This document shows positions 24,999 through 37,500 of a stretch of 43,808 bases of DNA, one piece after another (position 1 is the first letter of the stretch; the number at the start of each line of letters is the position of its first letter). The DNA lies in the NCBI GenBank assembly GCA_934167095.1, contig CAKPKE010000014.1:1-43808 (forward strand), in the 5' to 3' direction. Source of the stretch: an uncultured Clostridia bacterium. GTDB lineage: Bacteria; Bacillota; Clostridia; TANB77; CAG-508. The notes below the pieces were generated by a model that made no database searches, was not told where the DNA came from, and saw only the letters and a list, made by a program, of their open reading frames with translations. The position numbers were made by a program, and so were the translations under genes.

Positions 24999-25247
24999 TT
25001 ACTTCCTTTCCTTTTTTATAATCCATTTTCCATTCTTTGTTGGTCCTATTCTATCTATGACATCATTTTCTTTTAACTGTTTTATATTATATGAAATACC
25101 ATCTCTAGTTAGTCCAAGTACCTCTGCCATTTGAGTTTGTGTTATTTCAGGATTATTTTTTATAAGATTTAAAATTTTTTCTTGTGTAGTTTCTTGTGTA
25201 GTAATTTTTGCTGTTTCATCAATCGTGTAAATTATTACAATTTCTAC
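24999..25247 (-). pseudogene. Winged-helix C-terminal remnant at the head of the por operon
   Basis: The minus strand holds an open frame of about 80 codons ending at TAA 24999-25001. It reads TTQETTQEKILNLIKNN, PEITQTQMAEVLGLTRDG, ISYNIKQLKENDVIDRIG, PTKNGKWII: a winged helix like the C-terminal domain of AlbA_2/AAA_4-type putative DNA-binding proteins. No in-frame ATG, GTG or TTG precedes the domain after the promoter; the first ATG lies inside it. It is therefore either a fossil fused into the por leader, or a small regulator using a rare start such as ATT. It contains no in-frame CGG, so the recoding described elsewhere does not explain it. Confidence 0.6.
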
Positions 25248-25253
25248 ATGTAA

Positions 25254-25282
25254 AGTATATTCTTATTTAAACGTTGTGTCAA
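25254..25282 (-). promoter_or_regulatory. Promoter of the por operon
   Basis: Minus strand perfect TTGACA (25282-25277), 17-base spacer, TATACT (25259-25254). The transcript would include the winged-helix frame and then porG. Confidence 0.85.
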
Positions 25283-25290
25283 GGAAATTT

Positions 25291-25314
25291 TAGTCTTGCC
25301 GACTGGTAAGACTA
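25291..25314. other. 10-bp hairpin between por promoter and RCC1-like terminator
   Basis: TAGTCTTGCC, loop GACT, GGTAAGACTA: a ten-pair stem with one wobble position, directly upstream of the -35 box. It could back up the RCC1-like gene terminator or be a protein site; nothing decides. Confidence 0.4.
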
Positions 25315-25317
25315 AAT

Positions 25318-25355
25318 AAAAAAGTTTTCTAAGCATATCACTTAAAAAACTTTTT
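25318..25355 (-). terminator. Intrinsic terminator of the RCC1-like gene
   Basis: On the minus strand AAAAAGTTTTTTAAG pairs with CTTAGAAAACTTTTTT around a seven-base loop and ends in a T run, starting six bases after the stop codon. Confidence 0.85.
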
Positions 25356-25360
25356 ATTTA

Positions 25361-28507
<3,147 letters not shown>

Positions 28508-28569
28508 TTTCTCCTCCGTTTTTTATTATTTTTCACTCTTTGTACATAATTTATTATGTTATGCTTTAT

Positions 28570-28598
28570 ATTATATTTATTATCCCCATAATAGTCAA
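28570..28598 (-). promoter_or_regulatory. Promoter of the RCC1-like gene
   Basis: Minus strand TTGACT (28598-28593), 17-base spacer, perfect TATAAT (28575-28570), about 60 bases before the start codon. Confidence 0.85.
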
Positions 28599-28654
28599 TA
28601 TAAAAAAATAAAAAAACAAGATATACAATTTATATATACCTCATTTTTATATTT

Positions 28655-29584
28655 TTAATAATCTTCTTGATTTTCTTCGTTCTTTTTTTCTTGTTTTGCT
28701 AATTTTTCTAGTCTTTTTAATTCTTTTAAATTTTCAAGTTCTTCCTGGTCATAAGAATCTTGACTTCCAGTTGCATTTTTTAGAACTTTAATGTCTTTTA
28801 CATTATATGTTTTATATGTAGTAACATCGTCTTTTTTGAATTGTACTTTTACATTTTCTTTAAGTACTTCTAATGCAGAGATTGTGCCTTCTCCATCTTC
28901 TGTTTTTACAATAGAACCTACTTTTGGAAGTTTCTTCAATTTATCTTCATAAGCTTCTTGTTCATATTTTAAACAACACATAAGTCTTCCACAGTTTCCT
29001 GATATTTTAGATGGATTTAATGATGCACTTTGCTCTTTTGCCATTTTTATAGATACTATATCAAAATTATTTAAGAATGAGCAACAACATAGTTCTCTTC
29101 CACATACACCATTTCCACCAATTCTTCTTACTTCATCTCTAACACCTATTTGTCTTAGCTCTATTCTTGTTTTATAAATTGCTGCTAAATCTTTTACAAG
29201 CTCTCTAAAGTCAATTCTTCCATCAGCTGTAAAATAAAATATAATTTTTGAATTATCAAATTTACACTCAACTTCAACTAAATGCATATTTAGTTCATGT
29301 TCTTTTATTTTTTCTTCACAAACTTTAAATGCTTTTTGTTCTTTTTCTCTATTTTCTTTTTCATGCTTTATATCCTTAGTATTTGCAAGTCTTATTACTT
29401 TTTTTAGTGGATTAACAATTTTCTCTTCTGGTAACTCTCTTTTATTTATTGCAACTTCTCCAATTTCTTCACCAGAAACTGTTTCAACAATAACTTTATC
29501 TCCATTTTTTAATTGTATATATCCAGGATCAAAGAAATATATTTTTCCTGGTTTTTTAAATCTAACTCCTACTATTTCTTTCAA
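28655..29584 (-). CDS. ricT: RicT (YaaT, PSP1 domain)
   Basis: 309 residues. RicT joins RicA and RicF in an Fe-S complex that in Bacillus assists RNase Y-dependent mRNA maturation and development. The PSP1 core has the conserved cysteine runs GVCGRELCCC and GNCGRLMCCLKYE near residues 160-210, expected cluster ligands. The last 40 residues are a charged coiled tail. The start is TTG with GAGG upstream. It follows holB by 47 bases, the arrangement usual in Firmicutes, and ends the lepB-holB-ricT part of the operon. Confidence 0.93.
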   Translation of the reverse strand: MKEIVGVRFKKPGKIYFFDPGYIQLKNGDKVIVETVSGEEIGEVAINKRELPEEKIVNPLKKVIRLANTKDIKHEKENREKEQKAFKVCEEKIKEHELNMHLVEVECKFDNSKIIFYFTADGRIDFRELVKDLAAIYKTRIELRQIGVRDEVRRIGGNGVCGRELCCCSFLNNFDIVSIKMAKEQSASLNPSKISGNCGRLMCCLKYEQEAYEDKLKKLPKVGSIVKTEDGEGTISALEVLKENVKVQFKKDDVTTYKTYNVKDIKVLKNATGSQDSYDQEELENLKELKRLEKLAKQEKKNEENQEDY

Positions 29585-29631
29585 AATTTATTTTCCTCAC
29601 AAAACACGCTTATTACAACATGTTCTTTCTT

Positions 29632-30549
29632 TTACATTTTATCAAATATATTTATTAATAATTCATCTATGCACATATCAAAATTTGTATTTGAATTAAG
29701 TTTCTTTTTTGTTTGCTCAATTACTGGCACAATATTTAAAAATTTGCTTGTAAGCATATTATTTGAAATTACAAAATTGTATGTAATTACTGTCATATAA
29801 TCCAAAAGTCCCATAATTTCATCTTTATTATCATACAAAACTTCAAAATTTTTAAACATTGAAACCATGTTTTTTATACTTCCACCAAGAAGCAAATTCA
29901 TGCTATTTTCAACTGCTTGATATAACTCAACATTTTCAGCTATTTTTTCAAGTTTGCCAATACTTCCATCACATAGCTTAATTATATTTTCACTTTGATT
30001 TTCTATAATTTTATTATTTGCAATGTATTTTTTTATTTGCTCTTCTGGAATATTTGAAAATCCAATTTTTAAGCATCTTGATTTTATAGTATTTAAAAGT
30101 TTATTTTCATTTGTTGCGACAAGAATAATTACAGCATATTCAGGCGGTTCTTCTAGTGTTTTCAATAGTGCATTTTGAGCCTCTTCTGTCATCTTGTCAC
30201 TTTCATTTATTATCATAACTTTTTTATTTGATGCTATTGGCTTTTCGTAAATTCTTTCTTGCATTTCTCTTATTTGAGCTATTTTTATTGAGTTTCCATC
30301 TGGTTCAACTTCTTTGTAATCAGGATTATTTTGTCCATCAAATTTAATACAAGAACTACACTTTCCACATGGTTTATCATCAGTCTCACCTAAGCAAAGA
30401 ACTGCTTTTGCAAATTCTCTTGCAAATAATCTTTTTCCTATTCCCTCTGTTCCTAAGAATAAGTAACTATGAGAAATATTATTTGATTTTATTACATCTC
30501 TTAGTTCTTCTTTTATTTTATTATTTCCTATTAGATTTTCAAAAATCAA
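29632..30549 (-). CDS. holB: DNA polymerase III delta' subunit
   Basis: 305 residues. Clamp-loader component that helps load the sliding clamp. The N-terminal AAA+ domain has FLGTEGIGKRLFAREFAKAVLC, a P-loop missing the usual Lys-Thr pair as in many delta' chains, and a zinc module of four cysteines (Cys, then CGKCSSC near 60-70). NALLKTLEEPP and RCLKIGFSNI are the further family motifs. The start is TTG, with AGGAG seven bases upstream. It lies between lepB and ricT. Confidence 0.92.
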   Translation of the reverse strand: MIFENLIGNNKIKEELRDVIKSNNISHSYLFLGTEGIGKRLFAREFAKAVLCLGETDDKPCGKCSSCIKFDGQNNPDYKEVEPDGNSIKIAQIREMQERIYEKPIASNKKVMIINESDKMTEEAQNALLKTLEEPPEYAVIILVATNENKLLNTIKSRCLKIGFSNIPEEQIKKYIANNKIIENQSENIIKLCDGSIGKLEKIAENVELYQAVENSMNLLLGGSIKNMVSMFKNFEVLYDNKDEIMGLLDYMTVITYNFVISNNMLTSKFLNIVPVIEQTKKKLNSNTNFDMCIDELLINIFDKM

Positions 30550-30600
30550 TTTAAATCTCCTCTTTATTAAAATTATAGCTATATTTTAAAATAATACTTT

Positions 30601-31254
30601 TTATTCTGCCTTTTTGATTGTACCAAATTTGCTAAATGGCCAAAATCTCATTACTACTGTACCTTCAATTTTTTCTAATGGAATACAGCCAAATCTTCTA
30701 CAGTCACCTGATTCTGGTCTATTATCACCCATTGCAAAAACACAACCTTCTGGTACTACAAAATCCGTAAATACTCCATTTGGTCCTGCTTCTGTTACAA
30801 CACTATCTTTTAAGTATGCTGATTCATCTAATTCTTTGCCATCTATATATACTTTGCCATCTTTTATTTCTACATGTTCACCAGGAAGAGCAATGACTCT
30901 TTTTATGTAGCTTCTTTTGTTCCATTCAAGTACATAATACTCAAATTTTCCTATAAGTGATTTTGGTTCATTATTGTACTGTGCAACAGGATTTGACAAA
31001 TCTACTTCACTTTCTAAATATGAAAGTTTACTTGGTTCTTCAAATGTTATAATATCTCCACGATTAGGCATTTTATTAAAAGTTTTTGACAATCTATTTA
31101 GTATTAGTCTATCTCCTTCTACTAAAGTGGGATACATAGATCTCATTTTTACTATTGTTGGAGTACCGACAAAATATCTAATTAATAGAGCTAATACTAC
31201 AGCAATTATTATACATTCTATCCATTCTAACACATTTTTTGTTGTTTTACTCAT
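30601..31254 (-). CDS. lepB: Signal peptidase I
   Basis: 217 residues with one N-terminal membrane anchor (about 12-29). Type I signal peptidases remove signal peptides from exported proteins outside the membrane. The nucleophile Ser39 is in RSMYPTL, the general base Lys118 in YIKRVIALPGEH, and GDNRPESGDCRRFG is box E. The insert between the Ser and Lys boxes is somewhat long. AAAGGAA precedes the ATG. It follows the histidine kinase gene by 13 bases. Confidence 0.95.
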   Translation of the reverse strand: MSKTTKNVLEWIECIIIAVVLALLIRYFVGTPTIVKMRSMYPTLVEGDRLILNRLSKTFNKMPNRGDIITFEEPSKLSYLESEVDLSNPVAQYNNEPKSLIGKFEYYVLEWNKRSYIKRVIALPGEHVEIKDGKVYIDGKELDESAYLKDSVVTEAGPNGVFTDFVVPEGCVFAMGDNRPESGDCRRFGCIPLEKIEGTVVMRFWPFSKFGTIKKAE

Positions 31255-31267
31255 AATTTATTCCTTT

Positions 31268-32722
31268 CTAATAGTTTTTATCATTTGTTTTTTTGACTAC
31301 AGGAATTCTAATTACAACTTCTGTTCCTTTACCTGCTTCACTTTTAATATTAATACTTCCGTTGTTTTGTTTTATAATTTCTTGTGCAATTGAGAGTCCA
31401 AGACCTGTTCCACCCATTTCTCTAGATCTAGCCTTATCTACTCTATAGAATCTTTCGAATATTCTATTTAAGTCTTTTTCAGGAATTCCAATTCCATTGT
31501 CAATTATTTTTATATAAGCATCATTATAAACAAATCCAACATATATTTTTATTGTTCCATTTTCTGGAGTGTATTTTATTGCATTTGATAATATGTTTAA
31601 TATAACTCTTTCTATTCCATCTCGATCTGCATATACTGGCGGAACATCTGCTGTTACCAAACATTCAACATCTTGTTTTTTCTTTTTACTTTGTATTTCA
31701 AGCTTTTCTTGACATCTTTTTGCAAGTTTTCCTATATCAAATTCTGTTGGTTCTCTTACAATTCTATTTGTGTCATATCTAGATAAAGTTAGCAAATCAC
31801 TAACTAAATCAGCCATTCTATGACCTTCTGAAGTAATTACATCTAAAAACTTTTGACTAGTTTCTTTGTCATATTCGCCATCTTGCAAAGTTTCAGCATA
31901 ACCAATTATTGATGTTATTGGTGTTTTTAGTTCATGAGAAACATCTGCAACAAATTCTTTTCTCATATCATCTAATTTTACATGCTCTGTTATGTCTTGA
32001 ATTACTGCAATAATTCCTATTCCAAAATCATTTTCATCTTTATATGGGGCTAAAATTACATTTAGTGTTTTTTCGTCAACATTTAATCTTACTTCTGATG
32101 TTGACCAGTTTTCCAAATACATTATTGCTTCCATATTTATTTTTGTTTGCTCTTTATTAAATATTTCTTGGAATGTATTTTTTTCAGTTATTCCTAACAG
32201 TTTTTCAGCTGCAGGATTTATTTGCACAATTTTTCCTTTTTCATCAAAAGCTAAAATTCCATCATTTATATGTAAGAAAATTGCTTCAATTTCATTTTTT
32301 TGTCTTTTTACTTCAGTTAAATTTTGCCTTAATTCTCCTGTCATTTTACCTATGATATTTGCTAACTTATCAATTTCAGTATTGTGCTTTTTCTTGTTTT
32401 TTGAAATTCTAATTAATTCTTTGCTACTATTATTAGACATATCTTCTGCACATTTTATCAGCCTATTCATTGGTGCAACCATTGTATTATAAATATAAAA
32501 CCAAAGAACTATCACAATACAGCAAAATACTAATATTGCTCCTAATATTAGTATTTTCATTTGTGTAAGTTGCATATTATTGATTGTTTCTAAGTTCATT
32601 CCTGCTAAAAACATTTGATTTGAATTACTTAGTATATAGTAGGAAAATCCCCCCATACCTAAAATAATTATTATTCCTATTATGCAAAATATAAACAATA
32701 TTTTTCCTTGTAAATTCTTCAT
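31268..32722 (-). CDS. Sensor histidine kinase (WalK/PhoR type)
   Basis: 484 residues. Two membrane segments (about 8-31 and 56-79) enclose a very short extracellular loop of about 25 residues; a HAMP-like linker and a PAS domain (about 145-245, NDGILAFDEKGKIVQINPAAEKLLG) follow. HisKA has VSHELKTPITS with phosphoacceptor His263, and the ATPase domain has NAIKYTPENG, DNGIGIP and GGTGLGLSIA. Layout is that of WalK or PhoR; the small sensor loop leaves the signal unclear. AGGAG precedes the ATG. It lies ten bases after its response regulator. Confidence 0.93.
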   Translation of the reverse strand: MKNLQGKILFIFCIIGIIIILGMGGFSYYILSNSNQMFLAGMNLETINNMQLTQMKILILGAILVFCCIVIVLWFYIYNTMVAPMNRLIKCAEDMSNNSSKELIRISKNKKKHNTEIDKLANIIGKMTGELRQNLTEVKRQKNEIEAIFLHINDGILAFDEKGKIVQINPAAEKLLGITEKNTFQEIFNKEQTKINMEAIMYLENWSTSEVRLNVDEKTLNVILAPYKDENDFGIGIIAVIQDITEHVKLDDMRKEFVADVSHELKTPITSIIGYAETLQDGEYDKETSQKFLDVITSEGHRMADLVSDLLTLSRYDTNRIVREPTEFDIGKLAKRCQEKLEIQSKKKKQDVECLVTADVPPVYADRDGIERVILNILSNAIKYTPENGTIKIYVGFVYNDAYIKIIDNGIGIPEKDLNRIFERFYRVDKARSREMGGTGLGLSIAQEIIKQNNGSINIKSEAGKGTEVVIRIPVVKKTNDKNY

Positions 32723-32732
32723 TAAAAAACTC

Positions 32733-33461
32733 CTATTTTGATGCCAAATAATATCCTATTCCTCTTTTGTTTATTATTATCTTTGAGTTTTTTGTAGTAT
32801 CCCCTAATTTTTCTCTTATTCTACATACTGTTACATCTACTGTTCTAATATCACCATAATACTCATAGTTCCATACTTTTTCAAGTAATACTTCTCTTGT
32901 TACAGGAATTCCTGGTTGCATTGCTAAAAATTTAACTAATTCAAATTCTTTTGGTGTAAGATTTTTAACTTGTCCTTTTATTCTTACTTCTACTTTTTCT
33001 AAATCTAGTTCTAAATCTCCTACTACGATTTTATTTTGTTTTTCTTTTTCATCTTTATCTTTTTCTTCTTTTTCATCATCAATTTTTCGAAGATTTGCTT
33101 TTACTCGTGCCATTAGCTCTCTTACACTAAACGGCTTTGTTACATAGTCATCTGCTCCAAGCTCTAACCCTACTATTTTATCAATTTCTTCATCTTTTGC
33201 AGATAGCATTACAACTGGCACATTATATGTTTGTTTTACTCTTTTGCAAACTGTTAATCCATCTATTTTAGGAAGCATAACATCTAGTAAAATTAAGTTT
33301 GGTCTTAGTTTTACTGCCATATCTAAGCCCATTTCACCATCAGTTGCTTCTAATGTATTATAGCCTTCTTTTTTTAGGTTATATACCAATATATCAATTA
33401 TTGGCTTTTCATCGTCAATCACTAATATTGTTTTTTTGTTTGGGTCTAGTTCTTCTTTCAT
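32733..33461 (-). CDS. OmpR-family response regulator (WalR/PhoP type)
   Basis: 242 residues. The receiver domain has the acidic pair IDDEKP, phosphoacceptor Asp60 (LILLDVMLP) and the conserved Lys in MLSAKDEE; the C-terminal winged helix is of OmpR type (NLTPKEFELVKFLAMQPG, YGDIRTVDVTVCRIREKLG). Between them is a lysine/glutamate-rich linker of about 20 residues, longer than usual. It is cognate to the kinase ten bases downstream. WalR and PhoP are hard to separate by sequence alone; pairing with cell-wall genes in the wider window would fit either. Confidence 0.93.
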   Translation of the reverse strand: MKEELDPNKKTILVIDDEKPIIDILVYNLKKEGYNTLEATDGEMGLDMAVKLRPNLILLDVMLPKIDGLTVCKRVKQTYNVPVVMLSAKDEEIDKIVGLELGADDYVTKPFSVRELMARVKANLRKIDDEKEEKDKDEKEKQNKIVVGDLELDLEKVEVRIKGQVKNLTPKEFELVKFLAMQPGIPVTREVLLEKVWNYEYYGDIRTVDVTVCRIREKLGDTTKNSKIIINKRGIGYYLASK

Positions 33462-33482
33462 CGAAAAATTCCTTTCTTCTAT

Positions 33483-34319
33483 TTATCTGTCTGTCCTATC
33501 ATCAGACTCCTTAACTGTTTTTAAAGCAGGTTTTTTACCTTCTTTTTCTACACCTTCTATATCATACTTTTGTGAATAATCAATATCATTATAGTATTTT
33601 ATTATATCTCCTGCTTTTTTATAAAGTTCTTGTTCTGTTGCATTTTCAGTATCTATACCATAATCTAAATGTTGTCTAACATCTTCAATCTCTTTAACTA
33701 ATTTTGAATCCATATTTCCTTTTAGATATTCAGTACCATTTGGTAATTCAATACTTGGAACCGAAGCTGATGGTACACTTGAGCCTTCATAGTGCCATGC
33801 GCAAGTAATTTTTATCTTAGCAATTTCTTCTGGGTCAGTTATTCCAACAGCATCAGCAACTTCTGTTCTTAATAATGCTGTTCTAAAATCAATTACAGTT
33901 GGATATAAATTGCAAATTCTCATTGCTGTTTGTATTTGTTCAACTTGTTCTGCTCCTGTTTTATCTTTTTTCTCAGTAAGTTCTTTATATCTATTTACAA
34001 GGTCATTAAATTCAGAAATTTCTTGTTTAACATCTTGCTCTTTGATTTCCTTTTGATAATCATTAGTTGTCTCTGCAGCAATAATAGCCTCTTTAACAGT
34101 AGTTGTCCTGTTATGATTATCTAACATATTTTCAATAACAGGCACACCTACTCCTACAACGGTTGCTGCAAGCGCTGCTGTAATTGTAGCAATTTTTGCA
34201 GCATATTTAATCTTTTTGATTGCTACTGCTCTTTGTCTACTTGCTTTTGATCCTTTATACTTTCTTTCCTCTGTCCTTGGTGCATTACTTATTTGTCTTT
34301 TTCTTGGTTCTTCTATCAT
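33483..34319 (-). CDS. Unrecognised single-pass membrane protein upstream of the two-component pair
   Basis: 278 residues that I do not recognise. A basic cytoplasmic start (first 38 residues rich in Arg and Lys) leads to one membrane segment at about 40-62 (YAAKIATITAALAATVVGVGVPV), leaving about 210 residues outside, mostly charged helices with no cysteine motif apart from two single Cys. It is the first gene after a consensus promoter and lies 21 bases before the response regulator, so it may act as an accessory sensor for the kinase. That is inferred from position only. The ribosome site is weak. Confidence 0.75.
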   Translation of the reverse strand: MIEEPRKRQISNAPRTEERKYKGSKASRQRAVAIKKIKYAAKIATITAALAATVVGVGVPVIENMLDNHNRTTTVKEAIIAAETTNDYQKEIKEQDVKQEISEFNDLVNRYKELTEKKDKTGAEQVEQIQTAMRICNLYPTVIDFRTALLRTEVADAVGITDPEEIAKIKITCAWHYEGSSVPSASVPSIELPNGTEYLKGNMDSKLVKEIEDVRQHLDYGIDTENATEQELYKKAGDIIKYYNDIDYSQKYDIEGVEKEGKKPALKTVKESDDRTDR

Positions 34320-34377
34320 ATTTTTCTACTCTAAGCTAGCATGCTAACTCTCTTTCTATAAAATATATATCATCCCA

Positions 34378-34406
34378 ATTATACCTCTACTATTACATAT
34401 TGTCAA
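34378..34406 (-). promoter_or_regulatory. Consensus promoter of the two-component/lepB/holB/ricT operon
   Basis: Minus strand perfect TTGACA (34406-34401), 17-base spacer, perfect TATAAT (34383-34378). The leader carries a TAGCATGCTA palindrome. Confidence 0.88.
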
Positions 34407-34463
34407 AGTTTTTTTCAATAATATTACTATAATATTTCACAAAAATTTCAAGAATTTAAATAA

Positions 34464-34529
34464 TAAAAAACCTTGTTTCATAATTTGACAAATTTCGTCA
34501 TTTTTATCAGTTATAAAACAAGATTTCTT
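34464..34529 (-). terminator. Terminator of the cyclic glucan synthase gene
   Basis: A long minus-strand stem (about 16 pairs, AAATCTTGTTTTATAA with TTATGAAACAAGGTTT, two wobble pairs) ends in TTTTTT. The loop carries a smaller TGAC/GTCA hairpin. It starts right after the stop codon at 34532. Confidence 0.8.
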
Positions 34530-34531
34530 TA

Positions 34532-37500
34532 TTATATTTCTACTTCTATATTATAAATTCCACTATTAGGAATAATCTTCAATCTATTTTCTTTTATTTC
34601 TTCTCCATTACATACAAACTTTTGCACAACTTGTTCACTTATTGTGGATTTTGCAGTATTATTTCTTACTTTAATATTATAAACATTTCCACTTATTTTA
34701 TATTTTATTTCATATTCATTCCACGAACTTGGAATATGTGGTTTTATTTCAAGATATTCATTTTCAATATTCAATCCTAAAATATATTTGATACCTGCAA
34801 TATAATACCAACTGCTAGAACCTGTATACCATGTCCAACCTCCTCGTCCTGCCAAGTTTTGTTTTCCATAAATATCAGCTGGCATTACATAAGGTTCTAC
34901 TTTATATTTGTTTGCTTCTTCTTTTGTTCTTGCATGTTCTATTGGATTTATCATTCTAAAGTTTTCATACGCTTTGTCATTTAGCCCTAAAATTGTTTGT
35001 GCAATAATTGTCCAAACTGCTGCATGTGTGTATTGTCCTCCATTTTCTCTAGTTCCCGGAAGATATGATTTTATATATCCTGGTTCAACTTTTGTTTTAT
35101 CAAAAGGTGGATCTAATAATTTGATTATTCCTATTTCTTTGTCTATTAAATGATTTTCTAAGCTTTCCATCGCAATATATTTTTTGTCATTATCTCCTGC
35201 TCCTGATATTACAGACCAACTTTGAGATATACTATCAATTCTACATTCTTCATTTTGCAAGCTTCCTAGTATTTCTCCATTATCTGTAAAAGCTCTTTTA
35301 AACCATCTTCCATCCCATGCTACAGAATTTAGTGTTTTCTTAAGATTTATCATTATTTTTTTGTATTTTTCAGCACTTTCAAAATCTTGCTTATACTCAC
35401 ATAGTGGAATAAAAGATTTTAATACATCATATAAGAAAAATCCAAGCCATACACTTTCGCCTTTTCCTTTCGAGCCAACATTACTCATTCCATCATTCCA
35501 GTCACCTGTTCCGATTTTAGGAAGTCCATTTTCTCCAAAGTTCAAACTCTTTTCTATTGCTCTTATGCAGTGCATATATATGCTTTCATAAACTTCACTG
35601 TCTTCGTACAAATCATATCTTTCTCTTTCATTCTCATCTAAAATTTTTCCTATTTTATAGCTTACTTGCTCATCTAAAATTTGATAATCGTTTGTAAAGC
35701 TTATATAATCACTTACCAAAAATGCTAGCCACAACAAATCGTCACTAATTTTAGTTCTAATTCCTCTTGATGTTTCTTCATGCCACCAGTGTTCTACATC
35801 ACCTTCAATAAATTGGCTTTTTGCATGTTTTATAATTTGATTTTTTGCAAAACTTGGATCTATATATTTTAATGCTAAAGTGTCTTGAAGTTGATCTCTA
35901 AATCCATAGGCCCCACCTGATTGATAAAATCCGGTTCTTGCATATATTCTCGAGCAAAGCGATTGATATATTAACCAACCATTTAAAATTATATTAGTCG
36001 ACTGCATTGGTGTTTTTACTTGCAATATTTGAACTAAATCCTGCCAATACCTTTTATTTTTCATATACTCGCTTTTACAATTGCTTACATTTGAATATTT
36101 ATAACTAATTTCCTGCATTTCATCTACTGTATTACCAGTTCCAATTATTAAAGATATTTCTTTTTTAGAAAAAGCTTCAATTATTACATCAAACTGCAAT
36201 GCAATTATTCCATCTTGAGAATACGAATTTTCATAATTTAAGCTTATTTTGTCAATTCCATCAGGATTATTTAGTCCTTTTCCATTAAAGAAAAATCTTT
36301 TACTTCCTGTATATGAATTAATTTTCTCGCTACTTGAAATAAACATTTGCATATCATTTTCAGATGAGATATTTTTTGCAATAACCATATTAGATTTATA
36401 TTGCAAAGAAATATTAATGTTTGTTTTTATTTCATCTTCGCCTAAAACGGGTTTTATATAATATATTATTTTTAGCTTTTTCCTTTGAGGATTTTGATTT
36501 TCAAAGCTTATTAAATTTATTTTTACATTATCATCTTGTGGCACAAAAACTTTTAATTCTTGCTTTATTTTTGATGAATAGTGCAAATATTTACTGTATC
36601 CAAAACCATAAGTTACATAGTAATCATTTTTATCTGGCATAGGACTTGCTCCAAGTGACCATTTTTTACCATCATTCATATCTTTTATATAAATTACCTC
36701 TGATGGATTATCTTGAACTTGATTATTTGACCATGCAGTTATTCTGTTTAATCTACTATTTTTATACCAGGTATATCCTCCCATGCTTTCTGTTGTAAGA
36801 GTTCCAAAGTTTGGATTTGCTAAAACATTACTCCAAACAGATGGTGTTTTTTGTTTTCTATTTATTTTTATTAAATACTCTTTTCCATCATCAGAAAATC
36901 CGCCATACTCATTAAAATATTTCAAATTTTTAAACTCAGGATTTTCAAATTGTTCATAATCCTCTACTATTTTTCCTTTTGCAGAATCTTCACTTACTTC
37001 CTTTATTTGTTCAATAATTCTTGTTTCTAAATCATCAATCTGCTGTTCAAGCGAGCTGTAATTTGCATTAATTACTAAATTACTTTTAGCTTCCAAAATT
37101 GCTTTATCATTTTTTTCTAAATTATTTAAAATAAATATTCCGCCTGAAACATTTAATAAATAAGCTAAATTTTTATTTAATACAGTAGATGAAACAGCTT
37201 CTCTTACAATATTTTCATAAGATTCTTTTTCCTCATTTATAATAACTAAATCTATTTTAATATTTTTAACTCTAAAAAATTCATAAGCTTTTAATACATC
37301 TTTTACAATATCTATATCTGTTATATCTTTTACTTTTAAAAGCAAAATTGGATTATCTCCAGAAATTCCAAACTTCCATAAATCTGATACTCTTGGTTTT
37401 ATATTTTTTGGTACAATTTTATTTTCATTTTTCTCTGCAAACATTAAATGTGTTAATATTTTTTGATATGTTTCTATTTCTTTTCCTTTTATTCCTAAAT

